Shown in pieces: positions 56,901-64,000 of a stretch of DNA of 64,000 nucleotides. The position numbers were made by a program, and so were the translations under genes. The notes under the pieces were generated by a model that saw only the letters and a list, made by a program, of their open reading frames with translations, ran no database searches and had not been told where the DNA came from. Every line of letters begins with the position of its first letter. The stretch's first letter is position 1. Source of the DNA: Xiphophorus maculatus (lineage: Eukaryota; Chordata; Actinopteri; Cyprinodontiformes; Poeciliidae); contig NC_036456.1 of NCBI RefSeq assembly GCF_002775205.1, positions 21,510,968-21,574,967 of the forward strand, written 5' to 3'.

Positions 56901-59900
56901 AATCCGTTAAAACGTTGTAACCCGTTTTCCGAGCCGACCTCAAACGCAACTTGAATGCTGAGACACTTGCTGGGTTTACACCCGTGTGGCAGCGAAGGAG
57001 ACTCGCTGCTGCTGTGCAGAGCGGCGTATGTGCATTATAATCATACCAGCAAACGCAGAACTTTGCTAAGTTTTCCCCCAAATTAACTGACTGAGTTGAG
57101 TAACGCTGTCGGATGCAGGTAATGTCAGCTAAAAGAAACTCGGCTAATATTACAGCGCCTTAAGCCTGTTAACAAGTAGCCTGCGCTATTGAGTCGTTAC
57201 CTACACTCAGCTACGCAGATTCATTTTGCCCCCAGAATAAGTCTAAGCCCCCCGTTACTTGCTGTAACCGGGGCCAACAGTACACTGCCTCGTATTCCCA
57301 CATTTCAAGCTCATGTCCCTTCTGGCGCTTCTAGGCTTCATCTCCCATCCAAGATCATCCGAATTCGCACGTTATCATTTCCCAGGCCATCCCGTCACTT
57401 CTAGGTCTCTGCAAGCGTCCCCGCATTGCTGCTCTCCGCCATAAGCTGTTATATTCGACCCACAAAGCCAAACCCCCACCTTTTTATTGTCACCAATTGC
57501 CATTAATCAATTTAATCACCTTTGCTTATTAAAGATCTGGCCATTTTAACACTCGCTGATAAGCTGTCTCTCCCAGCCTTCATTCAGTCCAGTCCAGCTA
57601 CTAGACAAAATCATTCATTTCAAACCTTCATCCACGTCTCGCACCGTAATTTTATTCTCCATAGTTCCTCAGTTTCTCATCCTCATTTCCAGTCTTAGTT
57701 TTCTCTTTGTGTTCATCCATCATTCCAAGCCCCTGCATTTTCGCAACCTTGAGGCTATAATCTATACGACACCATTCAACTCTTTAGATCACATTTAACC
57801 AGTATTCAAGGTATTCTCTCGACCTTACGCCAACAGCTTCGTAGTCATCTCCAGTATTCTCTTCATATAATTATACGTATCTCGTTCTCAGTATTCGCAG
57901 CTCCTTCAGTGCCTGATAAGCACTGTGCAAACCGCTGGTGGTGGATGGTCTTCCTCATTTAAGCACGTGCTCCTTCCCTACATCGTGACGCCACCTTCCC
58001 CTTCCGCTCTTCGCCCTCATTTCAGGTTTCTTTCAGAAGTATTTTCTCCTATCGCCCGCCTCTTTCGGCCATATACCGTGAGTTTAATTCCTACTCCACC
58101 TTCCCGTTTCTGTAAGAAGCAGTCTATACCTCTCTTTTAAGTTCTCCCTCACCATTTCATCCTTTAACTCAGTAACTCTTAGCTAGCACCTTTCTCTCTC
58201 TCATTTCTATACTAATTGTTCCACCCTCAGCTGGCTCTCTTCTCCTGGTGTTACATCACCCTACGCCTCGAAGGCTTTTCCAGAGTCCCCATATCCCATG
58301 ACCTGCCGCATTCATGCTGGCTTTATAACCAGCATCCCCTTATCCCACGCCCTGCAGCATCCCCAGCTGGTTCTCATCTACCAGCACCCCATGCCCTGCC
58401 CTGCATTCTGTGCTTCCCATTCCCTGTGTTCTGTGCATCTTACCTCCCGTTGCCCCGCTATGTTCCCTGCTGGTCTTCGCCTTCCTTTCTCACTCTCCCC
58501 TCCCGTCGCTGTCATGCTGCCTTTTTCTGTTTGGTTCTTACCTTGCAATCTAAGTCAGCGCAGCTCCTCTCCTCTTTACCGTCCAGTCTCCTAACCCCCG
58601 GCCTCGGCCCTGGCCTTGACCTCTTTCGAGGGATGGCATTTCTATCAGCATATGGAATGCTGTCACTGTGACGTCACCTCCTTCTGTTTGGTTTTTACCT
58701 CGCAGTCTAAGTCAGCGCACCTCCTGTCCTTTAGCGCTTTCCATCCCCGATTCTCCGGCCTCAACCTCTTTTTGGGGGATGATGTTCCTAACAGCATATG
58801 GAAAGCTCATCCGAGCCCATCGCAAAGTTTGCGATAATCAATGTCCTCAGCCGGGGCCCGAGCGCCAAAGATTTAATTCATGCTGTTAATAAACTTTCTA
58901 ATTGCTTCCCTTTTCTCCGTCTGAGTCTCTCCAGATTGAAATGATATCAGACCAGTTTCAGAAAGTACATCATTAATTTGATGCTTTGAGGTGTGACCTC
59001 TGACCTCTGTGTTGTTCCCTCCTGCAGATCCGGTCTCAGTCAAAGCTAAAGCTGGAGCAGTCGTCACTCTGCCGTGTAAATTTGCTGGGGCCAAAGCTGT
59101 TGTCCTGGCAGAGTGGAGCAGACCCGACCAGACCTTGGCGCCGGTTCTTCTTTACAGGAACAAGAAGGTGGATGACAATCAGCTGGCTGCCTATAAGGGC
59201 CGCACGTCTCTGCTGGCCGCAGAGAAAGGAGACCTGTCTCTGGTGCTGAAGAAAGTGGTGGGCAGAGACACCGGAAAGTATGAGTGCCGAGTTTTACTGG
59301 AAGGATCGGGAGACGAAGAAGAAGAGCTAGAGATAGAGCAGCCCCGGTCAGGCGGCAGAGGAGGAAGAAGTGGAACCTTTCTGACAAGTGACCCAATCAG
59401 CATCGTTATGCTGAAAGTGGAAGGTCAGTCTGTTTCTGGATCAGAACCTCCCTCTCTACTCCTGCTGAACCCTGGGGTCAAGGGTCACAGCTACCCACCA
59501 GCAGTAGGTAACTGGTTTATGCCTTAGCGCCCCCGCCTGGTGTGGAGGATGTCTAGCCACAGGATCAAACTGGTGTGGGTCAGGAGGAACGGCCTGCCTT
59601 TACCAGAACCAGTCCTTGATGCTGGTATCGTATCTGAACATACTAGGAGCAGTCAGCATCATGCTGTGGGACTAACAGCGTGAGGCCAGCAGGGGGCGCA
59701 GTCAGCGCCCAGTTCACCGTTCAACCACAAACCAACTTCATCCATGTGTCACTGTTACTGGAGACAAAGTGACACACCACTAAAAATAATACCACCAATA
59801 AAACCCGGCAGCCCAGCAGGCTGATGATTCTCTGGTGGAACTAACATCTTTTAAACCTGAAATATTCTCTCCAAGTTTCTCATTACAGTTAAAACTGAGT

Positions 59901-60262
59901 CAAAGCAAATTCTGTAAATATTCAGAACGGTAGTGAAAAGTCAGGAAGGTTACTGCTGGAAATGATGTGAGCTGGTTGTGTGTCTGGAAGTCGTTTCTGT
60001 GAGACAGAACTGGACAGGAAGCTGAGGATGGAGCAGGAAGTCTCTGTTTCAGAGCTGAATCAGTCCTCTGTTTCGGTCACAACAACACATCAACGTTTCC
60101 AGTGTTTCCAGTGTTTCCAGTGTTTGGATGTTAACCTGTCCTGTCTGCTGGCTCCTCTCTGCAGGTGGGCCCAGGCCCGGAGGAGACGTGCAGCTGAGAC
60201 CCAACACCGTCCTGCCAGTGGGCCTGCTGGCTCTGCTGGCTCTGATCGCTGGACTGTTGTGA
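47954..60262 (+). CDS. Gene B: single V-type Ig domain membrane protein, three coding exons
   Basis: The exons are 47954-48020 (start and signal peptide), 59028-59423 (V-type Ig domain) and 60165-60262 (C-terminal hydrophobic segment and TGA), with AG/GT borders and phase 1 junctions, for 186 residues. The signal peptide (residues 1-22) is nearly that of gene A (...[10 protein letters not shown]). The V domain has Cys39, Trp52 and Cys109 in 'DTGKYEC'. After the F strand comes an unusual insertion rich in acidic residues ([13 protein letters not shown]) and then Gly/Arg ([10 protein letters not shown]) before the G strand. The last exon encodes '[18 protein letters not shown]' and stops, so there is no cytoplasmic tail: a GPI signal or a short anchor. 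Intron 1 is 11 kb and full of transposons. An ATTAAA at 60316 may serve polyadenylation. Confidence 0.7.
48424..49168 (+). mobile_element. 5'-truncated LINE nested in the L2-type LINE
   Basis: The ORF2 C-terminus ('[20 protein letters not shown]', '[19 protein letters not shown]') ends at a stop at about 48787, then the 3' UTR and a TTCTA tail end near 49168. The copy is nearly identical to 1-476. By chance its frame continues that of the host LINE endonuclease, producing a chimeric 209-codon frame (48158-48787). Confidence 0.88.
50947..51029. repeat. Minisatellite, 14-bp unit x6, inside the LINE
   Basis: The unit 'agatctagagttat' repeats six times with small changes (agatgtagagctat, agatctggagttat). 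It lies within the RT-downstream part of the L2-type LINE and breaks its frame. Confidence 0.92.
51880..52610. mobile_element. Candidate MITE with imperfect inverted ends
   Basis: 'gagccgccatcttggaccggtcg' (about 51893) and the reverse complement of 'cgaccgctccgagatggccg' (about 52562) are similar, giving roughly 700 bases between inverted ends. There is no transposase and no exact target duplication. The identity is moderate, so the call is tentative. Confidence 0.45.
52640..53696 (+). other. Pyrimidine-rich unclassified DNA with long open frames
   Basis: The plus strand is C/T-rich and has overlapping open frames (52680-53258 and 52846-53331) that are Ser/Pro/His-rich without recognisable domains. 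Similar composition resumes at 57190-58870, so a single long element broken by later insertions is possible. The frames are probably a by-product of base composition. Confidence 0.35.
53697..53922. mobile_element. 226-bp hAT MITE, target duplication cattagac
   Basis: The ends 'cacaggaatcaaactcc' and '...gagtttgacacctctg' are inverted repeats. The 8-bp 'cattagac' flanks both sides (53689-53696 and 53923-53930). The same MITE occurs at 55000-55222. Confidence 0.93.
53966..54287 (+). mobile_element. Possible solo LTR (TGTCAT...ATGACA)
   Basis: The stretch starts 'tgtcatggttattgcg' and ends 'catcattttatgaca', with matching inverted ends, a pyrimidine-rich interior and 'attaaa' near the 3' end. 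A 6-base repeat gccgtt lies at 53953 and 54288, but the left copy is 7 bases away from TGTCAT, so the target duplication is uncertain. Confidence 0.45.
54288..54999. other. No gene seen
   Basis: Unique-looking DNA with no coding or repeat structure that I can support. It lies in intron 1 of gene B. Confidence 0.3.
55000..55222. mobile_element. 223-bp hAT MITE, target duplication ctataggg
   Basis: Second copy of the MITE at 53697, with ends 'cacaggtgtcaaactcc' and '...ggagtttgacacccctg'. The 8-bp 'ctataggg' lies at 54992-54999 and 55223-55230. Confidence 0.94.
55249..56860 (+). mobile_element. Tc1/mariner element, 1.61 kb, nearly intact
   Basis: The ends 'caggtaaaagccagtaaatt' and its complement lie next to TA on both sides (55247-55248 and 56861-56862). 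The inverted repeats run about 210 bases (to ~55460 and from ~56650). The transposase gene between them has a single visible frame break. It lies in intron 1 of gene B. Confidence 0.95.
55567..56572 (+). pseudogene. Tc1 transposase with one frameshift in an A run
   Basis: The gene starts [20 protein letters not shown] (ATG 55567) with the N-terminal helix-turn-helix ('[12 protein letters not shown]'). The frame breaks at an A run near 55781-55789, and the rest continues in a shifted frame from about 55795 ('[19 protein letters not shown]'). The DDE core is present: '[10 protein letters not shown]', '[12 protein letters not shown]' and '[12 protein letters not shown]'. It ends '...KGAPTKY' with a stop at 56570-56572. 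The middle motif reads QDLAPAH where relatives usually have QDNAPCH. Everything else looks whole, so this is a young copy disabled by one indel. Confidence 0.9.
56863..58870. other. Pyrimidine-rich unclassified DNA in intron 1 of gene B
   Basis: The plus strand is C/T rich from 57190 on. No convincing gene is seen; the open frames 58216-58671 and 58298-58594 lack recognisable domains. It may be the continuation of the unclassified element at 52640-53696. Confidence 0.35.
58522..58812 (+). repeat. Diverged direct duplication, ~158-bp period
   Basis: 'ttctgtttggttcttacctt...ctaagtcagcgc...cagcatatgga' at 58524-58655 recurs as 'ttctgtttggtttttacctc...ctaagtcagcgc...cagcatatgga' at 58682-58806. 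Confidence 0.8.
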
Positions 60263-61590
60263 TCCGCTGCAACATCCGCAGGTTCATCCTGCAGGGGGCG
60301 CCGAGGCTCTGAAATATTAAACGTTAACTTTAATCTGAAACATCTCTAGATTCTTTTTGAGCTTTTATTGCTTCAACACACCTGAATAATCTTAAAGCTT
60401 ATTCTCAGTTTACACATGAAGGTGAAGTTTTAACATTTTAATAGTAGTGGTGATTGATGTGTTTATAATAACGTCCATTGCTTTGATCAATTCCATGAGT
60501 CAAACGTTTAATTTTAGTGATATTTACCATTTTATGACTGAGTTATTGTTATTAGTTTCAATTAAAACAAATAACAGGAGTTAATAAATTCCATTAGTGA
60601 AAAAATATTTTATTTGGACATAAGGTAAATGTTGTGGTTTTGTATCTGTATACATCTGACTGGTCAGGAAACAAGTTGATATTAAACTGTATTTGGAGAG
60701 TTATGTCACATTAAAATAATTCAGCCAATGAGTGAAGATCCTCTGACACAGCCAGAACAGCGACCCGCCCACCAACACATCCTCCATCTTTTCTCCTCAT
60801 AGGTTCAGATCCAGAATCTGGATCAGAACTGATCAGAACCTTCTGATCAAACACTTTGTCTCTACAGCCAGGAGTCAGCAGATCAGCTGGAGATGATGAA
60901 ACAGAAATAACAGAACTGAGAAATCTGGAGAGAACTCCAGATTGTGCTGGATGATAAATTGTCCCAGAATAATATTATATTGAGACCATTTACTGACAGT
61001 GGTAAAGGCATAATAATATAAGAACACATTCACAAAGATCAATAAAATGATTTCTAATGAGCATTTAACACTGGAACTGGAAGACATTTTAAATATCCAA
61101 AATAAACAAACAACAATATTAAAAAATAAAATGAATCATGAAGTCTCTGGAAACAAAACTGTCCTTCAAAGAAAGAGCCAGTTGAGACCAAAGCACCAGA
61201 TGAAGTTTAACTTCCAGAACAAGCAGAAGACGACTGAGAAAAATGATGAAAAATCAGAAAATGCCAAGAGGCAAAATTCATTTCAGGGCTTTTGTGATTT
61301 AATGCACTTCATGGAGCAAAGTTTTAACTTTCCCAATAATTACAAATACTTAAAGGCGCTAAACTGGGAGCTTCATCAACAGCAGGAAGTGTCGCTCTGA
61401 CCACTGATTGGACACTGGGCCGCACGTTTATAAACAGTACAGTAGTTATTTAGCCTGTCATGAAGAAAATTCAGTCACCAGCTTACTCCTACATTTATAA
61501 ATGTCAGTGTTCCAAACTAAATATTTAGCATTAAATATTTAGTTAGCAAGTTAAAGATTCGGCTGAGATTTTGGTTTTGCTTTTTATTTT
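60263..61590. other. 3' flank of gene B, no further gene seen
   Basis: AT-rich. An open frame at 61047-61400 is Lys/Gln/Asn-rich with no recognisable domain and is probably accidental. Confidence 0.35.
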
Positions 61591-61596
61591 TTACTG

Positions 61597-61680
61597 GCGC
61601 CAGACCAGTTGGTGGCGGTAATGCACCATCTTCGTTGTTTCCCAACCGCCAGTAAACATCACAGAAGAAGAAGCATTGCT
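61597..61680 (+). mobile_element. I-type LINE 3' tail fragment
   Basis: 'ggtggcggtaatgcaccatc...ccaaccgccagtaaacatc' followed by 'agaagaagaag' matches the type of tail seen in reverse at 6605-6700. Such tails end fish I/Nimb-like LINEs. Confidence 0.65.
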
Positions 61681-61695
61681 CCATCTCCACATAGG

Positions 61696-61743
61696 ACCTC
61701 TCTGCAGCTCCACCTCTCTGCAGCTCCACCTCTCTGCAGCTCC
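61696..61743. repeat. Minisatellite, 16-bp unit x3
   Basis: 'acctctctgcagctcc' is repeated exactly three times. Confidence 0.92.
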
Positions 61744-62934
61744 ACCACCTGAGTGAAGTTGGCCCCCCACCTTCTTCAAATCAGACAAAATTGGTGTCAA
61801 ACGTTTGTGCAGCAAAAATGTTCGTTTGTGCTGCTATCATTTTAAAGATATAAAGAAATGTTTTTAGAGGTCATCAAAGGTCAACCAGCCCCCCCACCTT
61901 CTTCAAATCAGACGAAATGGGTGTCAATTAACTCAGCTACGTTTGTGCTACGTTTGTGCATATCCACAGTATTGATTCTAAACATTTAAAGCAGGAACGG
62001 TTGGAAATAAGCAGAACCACAAGTGTCCCAATCAGAACATCTCACCTGAACATCATTGCCAGCAAATTCTGTCCATCTGACATCTGAAGACAGACTTCTC
62101 TGATCATACAAAGTTTTTAAGTAAAAAATTCTCAAGGGCATATTTCACAACATAGAAATTATAAACATGTATGAGAATGCAAGACAGATGTGAGACAACA
62201 TCTATATACATTGTAGATATGTTTAAACAAGACGTGGTTCATTCCCACTCAGAATAGAGCAAGAACACAACGTAACAACTACTAACATAAAAGATAAAGG
62301 TTATTACACATCAGGAAATATACAAAAGGCATGTTTGAATTAATCACTGTAGATTCTTTAACATTATTGTTACTGTTTTGTAGGATTTAACAATTAATTT
62401 TTGAGTCACAATGGCTTCCAGATACCAAATATATATTCTGCAAAAAATTAATTGAAATTGTAAAAGTGATATTGCTCAAACAGCCAAAGGCAGGTATTAG
62501 CTAATTAGATTTACTCAATTACTCTGTAACTTTTGTTGATATGCAACCTAATGCAAGTAATTTAACTGAGTGAAGAACACATTTTAATCCATAAAATAAT
62601 AAAACACGATACACAGATAAATGTTTGTTTCTTCTAACCTTAATTTGTTGTCTTGTATTAATATTTTTCATTTTTGGTTTTAAAATACCCACCAGTGCAG
62701 ATAACTTCACTTTTATTCATGTCTGCTGAAATAAATGGGTAATATCACATTACACATTATGATCAGTAAAACAGTAGTTAATAATAGCCATTTCACCAAA
62801 TACTTTGTTACTCTTACTAGTGTAGTTTATTGCAGTTACTTACTAAAACTATATTGAAGTAGTGCTACTCGTCATTAGAGTATCACATCTGGGTACTACA
62901 CCCACCTATAATGGCTGCTGTTAGTTTATAAAAT
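61744..62934. other. No gene seen; one short dispersed duplication
   Basis: 'ccccccaccttcttcaaatc' occurs at about 61764 and again at about 61891, each followed by 'agac(a/g)aaat' and a 'gtgtcaa' stretch. The rest is AT-rich without structure. Confidence 0.4.
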
Positions 62935-62939
62935 ATATT

Positions 62940-63684
62940 TGTTGTGTTCCGGGGCTCTCTGTCCTATTGGTGGGGTTGCCTGCGCGCCGTTCTACATATT
63001 ACCACCAGAAGGCGACAGGTTTCGGATGGAGCGCGGTGACGTCATTATTTTCCCCAGCTGCTCCCGATCACCTTCATCAGCGGAGCAGTCATAGGAGTGG
63101 GCCGTCAGTCCAACGTCGCCTGAGTGTTGTGCCAGTCACGGTACCTCTGAGCCCCCCTTTAGCTTTTCTTAGAGTTCCTTGTTGCCTGAACCTTCTAGTG
63201 AATCTTTCGTTCTTCTCCGTTGCCTTCAGGTTGCCCGAGTTCCCAGACTCACCTCTCTGCTGTTTGCAAATCTCCTCTGGACTCCACGGCTGGCGGCCGT
63301 TCCACTCCTCCGTGTCTCCGTTTCACCCGAGCCTACCTGTCCGCTCCCCGCCGCATTCCTCCGCTGTCCCTGGATCCATTAGGGACCGAGACCCCGGACC
63401 AACCCAGTTTCCCTCCACAACTCTGCTCCAACAACCACAAGTAAGATCTACCCGTCTTTTCCCCCCGAGAGTTTTCCACTCTCCCACGACCCCTGAACTA
63501 ACCACCCTGCTTTTTTCCCTCCCAGTGAACTGTTGCTACCATTACTGTTTATTCCCCTGGACCAGACCACCCCGACTCTCTCTCTTTGATTATTGTGTGA
63601 TCTTTAATAAATCATTTAAAACTGATTTCACTTCTCCTGTGGTTGTGTTCTGCATTTGGGCTAACATTCAAACCCAACATGACA
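62940..63684 (+). mobile_element. Solo LTR, 745 bp, with 5-bp target duplication
   Basis: It starts 'tgttgtgttccggggctc' and ends '...aacccaacatgaca' (TG...CA). The 5-bp 'atatt' flanks both sides (62935-62939 and 63685-63689). The right third has 'aataaa' (about 63607) as expected for LTR polyadenylation, then a T/G-rich end. The middle is pyrimidine-rich. A 5-bp duplication fits Ty3/gypsy or retrovirus-like elements. I cannot assign a family. Confidence 0.85.
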
Positions 63685-63768
63685 ATATTAGACTTTCCAG
63701 AAATTTAACATTGGTATAAAACATATTTAAAAAGATTAACCTTTAAAAATAAAAGAAAAGCACTAGAA

Positions 63769-63874
63769 CATTCAGGGGCCTCCAGACACTCAGGGGCCTC
63801 CAGACACTCAGGGGCCTCCAGACATTCAGGGGCCTCCAGACATTCAGGGGCCTCCAGACATTCAGGGGCCCCTA
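63769..63874. repeat. Minisatellite, 18-bp unit, about 5.8 copies
   Basis: The unit 'cattcaggggcctccaga' (variant 'cactcagg...') starts at 63769, 63787, 63805, 63823, 63841 and 63859. On the minus strand it is read as repeated 'APECLE', which makes an accidental open frame. Confidence 0.95.
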
Positions 63875-64000
63875 GAAATGGTCTAATTGTACCACAGACC
63901 ATAGATCTAAACCTGTAGCATCATTTATAGAGAATAACAATGTTATTACATTTTATTTAATGCATCAGCTGAGAAAAATAAATAGTACATTTAGGATTTA

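Noticed and set aside
61047-61400. 117-codon plus-strand frame downstream of gene B
   Set aside because: Lys/Asn/Gln-rich product expected from A-rich DNA; no domain or upstream gene signals.
63769-63874. Possible CRISPR-like array
   Set aside because: The units are contiguous with no spacers, and the DNA is clearly eukaryotic; it is a minisatellite.
63705-63902. Minus-strand ORF with repeated 'APECLE' peptide
   Set aside because: It is produced by the 18-bp minisatellite at 63769-63874; a repeat whose length is a multiple of three stays open by itself.

Overview
The window is vertebrate nuclear DNA, almost certainly from a ray-finned (teleost) fish. The evidence is its repeat content: Tc1-like transposons, L2/Rex-type and L1/Tx1-type LINEs, Ty3/gypsy and BEL/Pao retrotransposons, and many hAT elements. 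Host genes are split into short phase-1 exons of the fish immunoglobulin-superfamily type. I cannot name the species from sequence alone.

Host genes. Three immunoglobulin-superfamily genes can be assembled by eye. Gene A (minus, 697-6362) and gene B (plus, 47954-60262) are paralogues pointing away from each other. Each has a signal-peptide exon, one V-type Ig exon and a short last exon that ends in a hydrophobic stretch with almost no cytoplasmic tail. Their 5' UTRs, signal exons and first intron bases are alike. Between them lies an Fc-receptor-like gene (minus, 33641-35437) with a split signal peptide that includes a 36-base mini-exon, two Ig exons, a Ser/Pro stalk, a transmembrane exon and a short tail. 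A PHD-finger exon pair (28583-29153, minus) and a short two-exon candidate gene (16982-18000, plus) are less certain.

Layout. 0-6.5 kb: a LINE tail and gene A, with a dead hAT transposase in its first intron. 6.6-13.2 kb: a deeply nested transposon stack. An L1/Tx1 fragment is split by a 5.26-kb hAT; inside that hAT is a solo gypsy LTR; the LTR is broken by a Tc1 element, a LINE and a second hAT; the Tc1 is itself broken by an unclassified insert. 13.2-16.2 kb: a hAT 5' part cut by a LINE. 16.2-19.1 kb: AT-rich repeats, the two-exon candidate and a gag-like ORF. 19.1-26.8 kb: a minus-strand gypsy element whose 3' LTR carries a hAT next to the polypurine tract. 27-28.3 kb: two adjacent tandem arrays (129 and 175 bp units). 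28.3-32.2 kb: PHD exons, a Tc1 TIR fragment, an L1/Tx1 reverse transcriptase and a LINE tail. 33.6-35.4 kb: the Fc-receptor-like gene. 36.5-41.1 kb: an unassigned element with TTACTGTAA palindromes at both ends and zinc-finger and other coding exons inside. 41.1-46.4 kb: BEL/Pao integrase plus LTR, a LINE fragment and a second gypsy pol. 46.6-47.8 kb: a long foldback element and a minisatellite just upstream of gene B. 48.0-60.3 kb: gene B, whose first intron holds an L2-type LINE with a second LINE inside it, pyrimidine-rich unclassified DNA, two short hAT MITEs and a nearly intact Tc1 element. 60.3-64 kb: repeats and a complete solo LTR.

How it fits together. This looks like a small receptor cluster (V-domain receptors plus an Fc-receptor-like gene) heavily expanded by transposons. 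Several insertions are proved by target-site duplications readable directly in the sequence, so their relative order can be reconstructed.
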